A stretch of 13,038 nt of DNA, taken from the NCBI GenBank assembly GCA_002284615.2, contig MU069479.1, positions 689,501-702,538 on the forward strand. The letters are read 5' to 3'. A program made the translations under genes and the position numbers. Under the pieces are notes generated by a model that saw only the letters and a list, made by a program, of their open reading frames with translations, was not told the origin of the DNA and did no database searches. Positions 1 to 6,870 of the stretch are shown here, one piece after another (position 1 is the first letter of the stretch; each line of letters opens with the position of its first letter). The stretch is from Dunaliella salina (Eukaryota; Chlorophyta; Chlorophyceae; Chlamydomonadales; Dunaliellaceae).

Positions 1-21
1 GAAATCATTCCTTCAAAAAGT

Positions 22-105
22 GCCATCAGAAGTGCATTTCTTGGTTCGAAATAAGACCTCCCATTTCTGACGTAGAAGTGCACTTCTAACAGTTAGAAAT
101 ACACT
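22..105. repeat. Cluster of AGAAGTGCAYTTCT-like palindromic motifs
   Basis: Three related motifs lie within about 80 bases: a near-palindrome around 30-43, a perfect 16-bp palindrome TAGAAGTGCACTTCTA at 73-88, and a decayed version around 94-107. The sequence shows this directly. It may be a terminal or regulatory motif of an unknown repeat, since the window begins inside it. No function is assigned. Confidence 0.5.
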
Positions 106-114
106 TCTGCAAAA

Positions 115-285
115 TCAGCTTCCCTGAGTGTCTAGGGCTGCACGTTGCTCATGCAATTCTGGCACCATCCCAGCATGAGTGCACTTGCGCACGCAAGTGC
201 ATGCAAGCTTCACAGACATGCATGCATGGATCTATGCAAGACTGCTTTGAATTGGTACAGCATGGCACACATGAAATTCCTCGGA
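115..285 (+). repeat. Diverged direct repeat, copy 1
   Basis: This stretch aligns by eye with 699-855 in the same orientation. Both begin with CAGCTT, then share a TGAG..GGCTG..CGTTGC block, an ACAGACATGCATGCA-like block (GCAGACATGCATGCA in copy 2), a GACYGCTTTGAATT block, and a CACACATGA block at the end. The copies are clearly diverged with several indels. Both are rich in GCATGC/TGCATG alternation. No coding potential is convincing in either, and it may be an old dispersed repeat. Confidence 0.6.
181..200. repeat. 20-bp inverted repeat
   Basis: GCACTTGCG and CGCAAGTGC are exact reverse complements separated by CA. This could form a short cruciform or hairpin. It lies inside direct repeat copy 1 and is not conserved in copy 2. 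Confidence 0.6.
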
Positions 286-698
286 ATGGTTGTCAGAAAT
301 ATGGATTCGTACTCTGCAGCTGGTGCAGCGTTGCGTCCATTCATGGCTGGTGCCTTCAGGGTCATAGAGTTTGTTCATGAGCATGGCCTTACCGATGGTT
401 ACACACCCAGATTTGGCTCCTCACGACCTAAGCTACCCCTGCTGATATGTCTGCGAGCCAAACTGGCCATTAAATTCTTGAGGCAAGGCAGAGACTGTGT
501 TAAGTTTACCAGCGCCCTGTGTTAAGTTTACCATGGCTGCGAAGAGCCTCCGAGGTGTGTAAAATGATGAAAATGACTTATTGGATTCGGGTACATAGTT
601 CCCATATAAGAGAACTTTCCACATCATGTCTAAATCTTAGACAGCTCAGCTGTGAGCCATTGTACTTGCACACGTTCAAATGGAGTTAATTAATCAAT
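286..698. other. No gene recognised; short tandem duplication at 495-533
   Basis: This spacer lies between the two direct repeats. A plus-strand open frame runs from 145 to 525 across the repeat and this spacer, but its product resembles nothing I know and it is compositionally unremarkable. The one clear structure is a 17-bp exact direct repeat, CTGTGTTAAGTTTACCA, at 495-511 and 517-533 (period 22). Confidence 0.6.
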
Positions 699-855
699 CC
701 AGCTTGCAGCCACTCAGATGTGAGGCTGTGCGTTGCAATCCTGACACACTCTCTGAAGATGCACGCGTGTATGCAGCGCAGACATGCATGCAGTCATGGG
801 AATGCATGTGCATGACCGCTTTGAATTTCCACGATGTGCACACATGAGCATGCAT
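699..855 (+). repeat. Diverged direct repeat, copy 2
   Basis: Partner of 115-285, about 584 bp downstream in the same orientation. Shared blocks are CAGCTT, GGCTG.GCGTTGC, GCAGACATGCATGCA, GACCGCTTTGAATT and CACACATGA. The arrangement could be a pair of ends flanking 286-698, or an old segmental duplication. There are no target-site duplications obvious enough to decide. Confidence 0.6.
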
Positions 856-1089
856 GCTGCCCACTAATTCCATGCCTAGACCGGTCTACCAAAGACCCAC
901 AGAGGCAGTCTTCAAAGGTAGCTGTCAGAATTTAGTTTTATAGCAGCAGAGGTTGTGTTGCTGTAATTTCCAGTATAAACTTGAGGTGGGGTCAATTGAA
1001 CTTGTTTGACAAGGGCTTGAAGCAAAAATTGAATTTGGATCTTTCCTGGGTTTGTAATGCTCTGTGTCTGCCTTTCCTTCTTTCATGTG
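856..1089. other. Intergenic, nothing recognised
   Basis: No open frame with family resemblance, RNA gene or strong repeat is visible on either strand. The right part grades into the 3' tail of the minus-strand retroelement fragment that follows. Confidence 0.5.
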
Positions 1090-1586
1090 GACTTCAATTA
1101 ACACAAACGCTTCCCTTAAAAGAAGGAAAACTGTGAGCAGAGGAAACCCTCCCTACAAAGGAAAAAGAAGAGAATGCCAAGGTCAGAGGCCGCATGCATT
1201 ATGGGAAGGTCCACTAACAAACAAGCTAGCAAGCTAACAGTGGCCTCACCAAAGGACCCTCAGAGCCTACACTAGACACAGCTAGCCTAGGAGAGGGCCA
1301 GAAACAGAGCAAATGAGGATCTGGGGGGTTGCCCGGCATGCTCCTGGATACCCGGTTGGTCCTTCTCTCCTCCGCCGCATGCCCAGCAGAACCCCCACAG
1401 AACCCTCCTGAAAATGAAGAGCATGTCTGGTGTTTATGATGGACGTCAATTTTCGGATGGCATGTCAGTTGCTAGTGATTTAGCTTTTTACTTGGTAAGC
1501 CCTAGATTCATGAGAGGTCTGATTGTGTATTCACTGTAAATGGTGCCAGCCACATCAATTAAGATAATATGCCTCTCCCTACAGAA
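1090..1586 (-). mobile_element. Retroelement 3' fragment A (end of restriction-like endonuclease domain plus 3' tail)
   Basis: Read on the minus strand from about 1586, one frame gives HIILIDVAGTIYSEYTIRPL followed by MNLGLTK and then a stop. This matches the better preserved minus-strand copy at 3159-2869 (LHTILIGVAGTIFNPYTIDP). Around 1345-1310 the minus strand encodes NPPDPH, the C-terminal signature shared by the other copies. The noncoding tail to about 1090 aligns with the plus-strand fragment at 8680-8895, including a CTTCTTTTTCC block and a TTTAAGGGAAG-like block (TTAAGGGAGG in the other copy). The copy is 5'-truncated near 1586, as is common for LINE insertions. It abuts an oppositely oriented copy that starts at 1588. 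Confidence 0.7.
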
Positions 1587-1587
1587 C

Positions 1588-2125
1588 TAGCCGCATGAGA
1601 CAACCCCATGAACTTTTTGCGAATGAACGCCATGTGCACCTAGTAGAAATCAAGTTTTGTGAAGACACAAGGCCAGAGCATCTGTTGAACACGGCAAAGC
1701 AGCAGCACGCAGACCTTTGTAAACTTATTAACGCTAAAGCTGTTACAATTCACCCCATTCTCCTGGGTGTAGGTGGAACTATTTACTCTGAGCATACCCT
1801 GAAGCAATTCAAACAACTAGGATTGGATCACCAGCGTGCCACGAAGCTTGCTCAACAACTTCATGCCCATTCTGTCCAGTATGCCCACAAACTAGTTACC
1901 ACACGCCGCGCTATTAAAACAAGAATACTTCCCACAGCCAGTTTCTAGAGCCAGGTGCTTCTAGTAACCCTCCACATCCACATTAGCATTCTCTTTTTCA
2001 TACCTTGTGGTGTAGGGGGCACACGACTCTTTTTTGAGCCAATGTGCCTCCTTTTCCTTACTTGATGTAGGGAGAGTTTCTCTGCCTACGAAGTTCTCTT
2101 TTCTTTTTCTTTTCTTTCCTACATC
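1588..2125 (+). mobile_element. Retroelement 3' fragment P, left arm of a tail-to-tail pair
   Basis: This plus-strand fragment holds the C-terminal endonuclease-like domain, a C-terminal peptide and a 3' tail. The tail runs from 1987 to about 2125 and is pyrimidine-rich. It contains the block GAGCCAATGTGCCTCCTTTT, which recurs in reverse complement at 2152-2171 and in diverged form at about 9980-10000. It belongs to a different subfamily from fragments A, B and C: the domain is the same but the tail differs. Nothing of reverse transcriptase or RNase H is present, so it is a short 5'-truncated copy. Confidence 0.7.
1595..1986 (+). pseudogene. C-terminal restriction-like endonuclease domain of a LINE, one frameshift
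   Basis: The open frame 1595-1951 encodes 117 residues. Near the start it reads RQPHELF, then HVHLVEIKFCEDTRPEH, an E-x-K plus downstream D pattern of the kind seen in PD-(D/E)xK nucleases. It continues with IHPILLGVGGTIYSEHTLKQ, then KLGLD-type helices and TTRRAIK. The RPD motif expected upstream is degraded to RQPH. At the run of four A at 1916-1919 the frame slips. In the next frame the sequence continues through SHSQFLEPGASSNPPHPH to a stop at 1984-1986. The C-terminal NPPxPH peptide is shared with the other copies, so the longer frame is the ancestral one, broken by a one-base loss. Family: restriction-like endonuclease of site-specific or Dualen-type LINEs (inferred). Alternative: another PD-(D/E)xK-fold protein. 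Confidence 0.65.
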
Positions 2126-2135
2126 AACGTTGATG
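2122..2135. repeat. 14-bp palindrome near the junction of the two tails
   Basis: CATCAACGTTGATG is a perfect palindrome between the two mirrored tails, followed by TTGTTGATGAAGG, which partly repeats it. It may mark the breakpoint where two tails were joined or where a foldback formed. Confidence 0.55.
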
Positions 2136-2605
2136 ATTTGTTGATGAAGGAAAAGGAGGCACATTGGCTCCAAAGAACTACAGGTCCCTTACACCACAAA
2201 GGCTTAAAAAGGACTCAGTTCTATCTCAGGCTAGTGAGGATCTGGAGGGGTTGTTGGAAGCCCCTGGCTTTAGAATCTGCCCGTGAAATGAGTTTATAAT
2301 GTGCGCCTAGGGGTGACAAGTTTGCGGCATACTCATCAGAATGAGCAAGCTGAACGGCATGTAGGCGACACAGTCCTCCTCGTTTGAATTGGAAAAAAGT
2401 TATGCTTGGTGTGACACGTTCCCCAAACGCCCAAGAGAATGGTATGTAGAGTGGAAGCTCCAGCACTAATAAGCTTACAGAGGGCTGCATGCTGCTGATG
2501 TGCCGTATACAATTGATTTTCAGGCCTATGTTTTCATGGTGCTTGGTTGAAATTAAGTGCACGTTCTTGTCAGCCTTCAGTTGGTGAGGTTGTCCCGCGC
2601 GGTTA
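2126..2605 (-). pseudogene. Degenerate endonuclease-domain copy D, right arm of the tail-to-tail pair
   Basis: Read on minus from about 2605, the DNA aligns with fragment P through its whole domain: GACAACC, GTGCACYTA, CAGCAGCAYGCAG, CTTATTA..GCT, CATTCTCYTGGG and the terminal CCTCCAGATCCTCAC-TAG. The open frame on this strand is not in the ancestral frame. QPHQLKADKNVHLIS is the only stretch that still reads like the domain (P has QPHELFANERHVHLVEI), and afterwards frames are scrambled. The 195-residue open frame spanning 2808-2221 is therefore a by-product of decay rather than a gene. Stop and tail follow at 2233-2126. Confidence 0.6.
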
Positions 2606-2734
2606 GCCACGATGACCCATACTGCGGTTCCATGCCTGCCATAGCACATGACGTGAACAGGGGGAAGAAAACAAATGAGGAGCGGATTTGGCATTCTAAG
2701 GGGTACCCAAGACAGCATCAGGCTGGCTGGAGGT

Positions 2735-3380
2735 GAGCCCAGTCCTAAAAAAGGAAAAAGTAAAAGTCTATGCTGGACACAGCCAGCACGCATTAAGGAA
2801 AGACCCAACAGTCAGCGCTGGCACTAACAGTGAGCCCCACCAACGAAGACTAGCTAGGAGCAGCCCAGCTAATGTGGGTCCGGCGGGTTGTCGGCCATCG
2901 GTCCAGCTGCGCACCTCGCTGTCCTGTACGCAGCCCGCCCCGAAGCCCCCTCCCCCAACCCCTCATTGATTATGTTTCTAAATTGGATGGCATTTTTGGT
3001 GTTGTGAATTTTTGTTAGGGACTTCACAGCGTGAAAGTGGAGTTCTTTGGCAGCTTTGTGAGCTTTGTCCTTTGTTAGGCCAAGTTTACAGAGAGGATCA
3101 ATAGTGTAGGGATTGAAGATAGTTCCAGCAACCCCAATTAGTATGGTGTGTAGTGTCACCTGTTACTGCGTTGTGTGCCCCAATGAACTTTTGTGTGTAG
3201 GCGCTCAATGTTGGTTTGTGCTGATTTTGTGCATGAAGAGTTTTTATACAGGTTGGTGTCAGAGCAAAAATCTAGCTCAAGGATGTGGATGCCTCTGTCT
3301 CTGGGATTCATATTCTGCGGTTGATGTGTGGAGTCTCTGCCTTTAAGAGCAAAACTATAATGCTATCAGGGCGGCTGAGC
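2735..3380 (-). pseudogene. Restriction-like endonuclease domain and 3' tail of the minus-strand LINE (copy B)
   Basis: Minus-strand reading gives SRPDSIIVL with R-P-D at 3373-3365. After a frameshift it gives IHILELDFCSDT with E at 3278-3276. This matches the R/K-P-D ... D/E pattern of restriction-like endonucleases of LINEs, though the lysine of the E-x-K position is D here. The frame then slips again into the cleanest part, 3159-2869: LHTILIGVAGTIFNPYTIDP, LCKLGLTKDKAHKAAKELHF, and a C-terminal MADNPPDPH. The tail beyond the stop aligns with fragments A and C (GGCTGTGTC, CTTTTTCC). At least two frameshifts inactivate it. Confidence 0.65.
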
Positions 3381-3594
3381 TGTGTATTTGGTGGTTGTCT
3401 GGATGGAAATAGCCAATGTGGAATGTTTAGGCGGACACTTACTGGGATTTCCATCTCCAGGGAGCATAGCCTCTCTGTATTACATGCATCCATAGAGACG
3501 ATCTAAGGTCCAAAGTATCCTTTGCTGGTTGCTTCGCCGCACATGCTGAGTGCTTGATGGCGGCAGTTTGTGTTCTGTTTATTTGTGGGTGAAT

Positions 3595-3645
3595 GCATCT
3601 GAGTAGGGAATGAGAAGTGCTATCAGGTGCACCACAAAGAGGGCA
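3595..3645 (-). pseudogene. CCHC zinc-finger motif upstream of the restriction-like endonuclease
   Basis: The minus strand encodes CPLCGAPDSTSHSLLRC, i.e. C-x2-C-x7-H-x4-C. It lies about 74 codons before the RPD motif. That spacing and order fit the zinc finger preceding the catalytic core in restriction-like endonucleases of LINEs. The surrounding frame is open on the minus strand from about 3700 to 3440 before the next break. The motif itself is intact. Confidence 0.65.
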
Positions 3646-3708
3646 AAGAAAAGGCCCAGGGTGGCCACTGAAGGGCCTGGCACTTTTGCAATTGTACAGG
3701 GTGTCTTT

Positions 3709-4475
3709 TCAATATTTGAGGACATTGATCTGTTCTTTGAGATTCAAGGCTTTCATTTGCCAGAAAGCATTACTGCAGTAGGGTGAGTATTGGAAACCCT
3801 GGGAAGGTTTTGCCAATTTCAAAGTTTGGTAGCTGTAAGTGCTGAGGTTCGTGCTTTTCATGCGCTGTTTGTTCAGGTTTGTTTCATGCACTGTTTGTTT
3901 AAGTTTGACTTGGAGGTTTGAAAGGGGCAAGTGTTCTGTGTGAAAGCTGTTTGTTGTGACAGGTGCAGTAAGCCAATAGAGGTGGAAGAAAGGAGTTCCT
4001 GCCTGGTCAACTGAGGTGTCAGCTTCACTGGGCAACATAGCTGCTTGGAGTGCAAGAGCATCTGTGCCCTCATTACAAAGCATGCCACTGTGTGATTTTA
4101 CCTCGAGGTACAAGCTCGTAGAAATGTACAGGGCCCTCTGAAGCACAAACATATAATCTCTTTGAGTAATGGTGAGTGTAAGTGCGTGGATACATCCATG
4201 GGTTTGAGGACTTGATTTCTAATCTGATTCAGTGCCGAAAAATTGTCAGTCGCAATTGAAGTGTGCCCTTGCTGTAGAGCTACCAGAATTGCAGCGAGCT
4301 CTGCTCTGTAAATTGTGTATGTGGGTCCATGGCCCTTAGGATTTATTGAGCAGGTGATAGTTCCAGAGGAGAAGATGTCTTCCAGGATGAAAAAAGATGC
4401 TCCTGTCTGCTGCGTATTCCCGGGCTGGAGTTTGTGATACTACCCCAGAAATATGTCAGGTGTCGCCAGTGTGGG
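3709..4475 (-). pseudogene. Retroelement RNase H domain, frameshifted
   Basis: The minus strand from about 4475 gives YFWGSITN, where YxDGS with the first catalytic Asp would be expected (D replaced by W). After a frameshift it gives TGASFFI, then TYTIYRAELAAILVAL with the catalytic Glu at 4301-4299. Next comes TSIATDNFSALNQI with Asp at 4247-4245. After another shift near 4150 it gives LYLEVKSHSGMLCNEGTDAL with the last Asp at 4062-4060. These are the four ordered motifs of type I RNase H as carried by LINEs. The open frame 4152-3709 continues through a low-similarity linker to the CCHC finger. At least two frameshifts and a lost catalytic Asp make it nonfunctional. Confidence 0.75.
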
Positions 4476-4699
4476 ATCTTTGGTTGTGGGGGTTGCAGGC
4501 TTGGTTGTATGTTAGGCCTCATTGTTTTTTGTTGGCTGCAGACTTCGAAAAGGTTGTGCATGTCCTGTTGCAAAAGTGCAAATCTCTTCCTTCATGTGCT
4601 AGGTGTTTTAAAAGAGAGGGAAGTGCTTTGTTTCTGTGCAATCTGTTGACTGCTTCTGTGGTACCATTTCCCTTCAGGAATTTCTTAATGTAAATCCTC

Positions 4700-5160
4700 G
4701 AGTCAGCTTGGGTTCTGGGTTTGGAAGAGACTTTGCTCTCTTTTGTTGTTCCAAATTGTAATAGGCTGCATGTGCCTCATTTTTTTTAAGAAGGAGCGGG
4801 AGGATAGATTTGGGGTCGTTGGAATGTTAAACTTTCTGAGGGAAACTTGGCAAGGACCATACACATGTGGCATTGTCAAGTGAACATGTGAACCAGCCCA
4901 TATTCCCTCTATTGGTCCTTCCCATCTAGCCAGGGAGGAACATAACAGCAGTAGTTGGGGTAGCTGTGCTGGCAATTGCAGACAGGACATGCATTACTGG
5001 GTAGATGAATTCGTCGTCAATGGCAGGGTGGCAAAAGGAGAAGCCTGTGAATTTGGTTCCAAACATATCAGTGTGTTGGCCCTGAAAGCCCTGTCTCGAG
5101 CATAAGGGCTTCAGTATGCCTTGAAGTGGGTGTCATAGTCATGGGGGCTTGCAAGCTTTT
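4700..5160 (-). pseudogene. PCIF1-like adenine methyltransferase module within the LINE (tentative)
   Basis: On minus, one frame gives EKLASPHDYDTHFKAY, stop, SPYARDRAF (LASP at 5155-5144). One base over it continues HTDMFGTKFTGFSFCHPAID with the HPAI tetrapeptide at 5030-5019, then DEFIYPVMHVLSAIA, TAVMFLPG, and after a stop MGWFTCSLDNATCVWSLP. The pattern F/L-A-S-P ... S-x-x-x-x-D-x-x-F-G ... F-x-G-S-F-x-x-N-P-P-F is the SAM-binding and catalytic framework of PCIF1-family adenine methyltransferases as I know it. Here NPPF would have decayed to HPAI. The resemblance is by eye only. Alternatives are another Rossmann-like domain or chance. It is broken by one frameshift and several stops. Its position between endonuclease and RNase H suggests it belonged to the retroelement polyprotein. 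Confidence 0.4.
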
Positions 5161-6250
5161 CTTGGGTAACCAGGGTGAGGGCCCTAAGAATGTGCACTGG
5201 TGTGCGCAAAGAGTTCGGTCCTTTTTTTCCAATTGCCTTCTCTAAGATGGGAAGTGTAGAAGACCCATATTTTTTGTTGCATCTCGATCAGGGGGCTGAA
5301 TGGCGGTGTGTAGACCAGCTTGTCTGGCTGCATTCTATGCTTGAAGCAGAAGTTGTAGGCGGTGAGAGGTGACAATGCCTGCACATTTCCCTTTGGTGTC
5401 ATAAATGCATGCACCTTGTTTGGGAAATGCAGAACGAATTTTTGATTGTTTATTAGCATCTTTGTTGGATCCTGGCACCATGAGATCCACCCCTCATAGC
5501 CAGATTACACACTTGTTTGTGCTGTGCTTATGATGTCTGTCTGGGGGTTGGTAGTTTTTAGGTCAAAGTATGCCTTGTTGCGCATGGGGTGGCCCTGGAT
5601 TGTGATTTAGTGGCTGTTAGAAGACTCTAGAGAGATCTGTGGTTCCTTCAGATTTGTGGTTCCTTCAAAACCCTGACGAGTAAGATTGTCTACAGCAACG
5701 TCAGCAGCTGGTGTGTGATGCTGTGGAAAAGCAAGGCTGTCTGTATGAGATTGCTCAAACCTGTGGACATGCTCTTTGCAATCTGGTTGTCCAAGGAGAA
5801 TAGAAGTGGGTTCCCACGTGGGATGCCAGGTCTTCTGCCCTCTTGGTCCTTCCTGTTTGAGAGTTTTTAAGGTTATCGCATGAAGGGCAGTCCCAAATGG
5901 AGATCTTATCTGCTTGAATGCGGTGCAATGGGGTGCAGAGGTTGTGATGAAGGAAATATTTTCAGTAATATGTGCGCTGACATGCATCACATTGAGGCAT
6001 GTCAGCAAAATTATGTTCTTCATTTTCCATGCTTGTGGAAGTCCAGCATTTTTGACAGGTATCATCCTATATTTGGCTTCTGGGGAAGGGTTCAAGATGA
6101 GCTACCATGAGGCCTGCTTTTCAAAGGATTGGCAGAGCCCTCTTTTCAATCATCATTGGCTCCCAAAAAATCAGGTATTGTGATTGTAAGTGTGCGGTTG
6201 AGGTGCTTTTCCTTTTCCTGCTTAGCATTTACCAGTTCAGGATGGCTTGA
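5161..6250 (-). other. Unidentified part of the LINE, expected place of reverse transcriptase
   Basis: Two minus-strand open frames occur here. One (6095-5607, 162 residues) begins NPSPEAKYRMIPVKNAGLPQ followed by AWKMKNIILL. That is faintly like the P-x-x-W-K entry segment of LINE reverse transcriptases, but nothing after it fits palm or finger motifs. The other (5459-5184) is NKVHAFMTPKGNVQAL and so on, possibly helical sequence ahead of the methyltransferase-like module. No F/Y-x-DD motif is present on this strand. A short tandem repeat, TGTGGTTCCTTCA at 5638-5650 and 5655-5667 (period 17), lies inside. I do not assign a function. Confidence 0.4.
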
Positions 6251-6314
6251 ATTTGAAATTCTTCCTTTAAGACGGGTCAGTGATATTATTCTAAGTTACG
6301 AGTAACAATCATTG

Positions 6315-6333
6315 CCCCCCCCCCNCCCCCCCC
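6315..6333. repeat. Poly-C tract containing an ambiguous base
   Basis: A run of 18 C with one N at 6325. It lies just downstream (minus sense) of the endonuclease end. Length of such runs is unreliable in assemblies. Confidence 0.9.
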
Positions 6334-6384
6334 ATGAAAAACCGCCCCCGGGTTTGTGTACCAAGAGAGAAAAACTTTTCAGTT

Positions 6385-6870
6385 TCAAAATGGACATGGG
6401 AACTTTGTTTCTTGAGCAGATGATCAGCCTGTCTTGAAAGCAGCAAGGGTTGAGTTCCCCTCCATTTTTGTAGAGTGTGGAGTTTTAATGATGCAATCAT
6501 CAATACCCCTAACAGGCTTTGTTTCAGGCTTTGTTACTTCAAATAATGCAGTGCCTGGTGTGTATGGCATCCTGGTGTGTATGGCATGAGGACCTTGAAG
6601 TTCTGTATGCCGCTTCTTATGGTCCCACAAATTGTCTGCATTGATGGAGTCTTTAATCATAGTGGGTGACTTGGTCTGTGTGATTTCAATGAGGAAAGTA
6701 AGGAATCTTGTGAAGTGGTATTCATCATTTTTGGGGATATGTGTCTGAGTGGTTTGCGTGCGATGAAGATTCTGCTGGGTTGAAGGTCGCTTGTTGCTGT
6801 GGTTATCTTGATTGGAAGGGAGGTTCATGACCACCATAAGTGTATATGCTGGGTGAAGAGGTGTAAAGTG
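6385..6870 (-). pseudogene. APE-type endonuclease (EEP fold), C-terminal two thirds, of the LINE
   Basis: Minus-strand frame 6837-6424 follows PLHPAYTLMVVMN, where the G-D-x-N motif of the endonuclease/exonuclease/phosphatase fold would be expected (GGDMN changed to VVMN). It continues with INADNLWDHKKRH, then KPVRGIDDCII (6507-6487), which corresponds to the S/R-x-I-D-x-I motif. In a shifted frame ADHLL at about 6425-6411 corresponds to the terminal S-D-H. Motif order and spacing fit APE endonucleases of LINEs that nick target DNA for priming. The N-terminal third with the catalytic Glu is not recognised upstream. A 17-bp tandem duplication (6554-6587) lies inside the reading frame. Catalytic residues are altered, so it is inactive. 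Confidence 0.6.
6554..6587. repeat. 17-bp perfect tandem duplication
   Basis: CCTGGTGTGTATGGCAT is repeated twice without spacer, inside the endonuclease remnant. Since 17 is not a multiple of three it changes the reading frame. The frame is open on both sides with the duplication present, so another indel nearby probably compensates by chance. Confidence 0.85.

Larger units (their letters stand above)
1588..2605. repeat. ~1-kb imperfect inverted repeat (tail-to-tail retroelement copies)
   Basis: Fragment P (plus) and fragment D (minus) mirror each other around about 2103. The arms begin with related sequences, CCGCATGAGACAACCCC at 1591 and CCGCGCGGGACAACCTC read on minus from about 2605. 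They end in a perfect 24-bp inverted repeat, 2036-2059 with 2148-2171. A further GTGGTGTA-containing pair lies at about 2003-2018 with 2190-2206. Outer parts of the arms are strongly diverged, the inner parts nearly identical. A transcript through the whole unit could fold into a long imperfect hairpin. Confidence 0.7.
2735..6870 (-). mobile_element. Decayed non-LTR retrotransposon with two endonuclease types (Dualen/RandI-like)
   Basis: Read 5' to 3' on the minus strand it shows: an APE-type endonuclease (about 6870-6385), an unidentified linker (about 6250-5170), a PCIF1-like methyltransferase module (about 5155-4700), RNase H (about 4475-4040), a CCHC finger (3645-3595), a restriction-like endonuclease (3373-2870) and a 3' tail to about 2735. 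The strand and order are consistent, so I treat it as one element. Frameshifts and stops occur throughout, so it is dead. No YxDD or other reverse transcriptase core motif could be found. That domain is either deleted or decayed beyond reading by eye. An APE plus a restriction-like endonuclease in one element is the known hallmark of Dualen/RandI elements of green algae. The clade assignment is inferred. Confidence 0.6.

Noticed and set aside
145..525. 126-codon plus-strand open frame
   Set aside because: It crosses a diverged direct repeat and a nonrepeated spacer, its product resembles no family, and it is rich in repeat-derived HACM residues.
2221..2808. 195-codon minus-strand open frame
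   Set aside because: Nucleotide alignment with 1588-1986 shows it is a frame-scrambled copy of the endonuclease-domain fragment. Only a short stretch reads in the ancestral frame.
5607..6095. A second endonuclease N-terminus (NIILLTCLNVMHVSA...)
   Set aside because: The resemblance to endonuclease or reverse transcriptase entry motifs is too weak, and the position after an endonuclease C-terminus does not fit.
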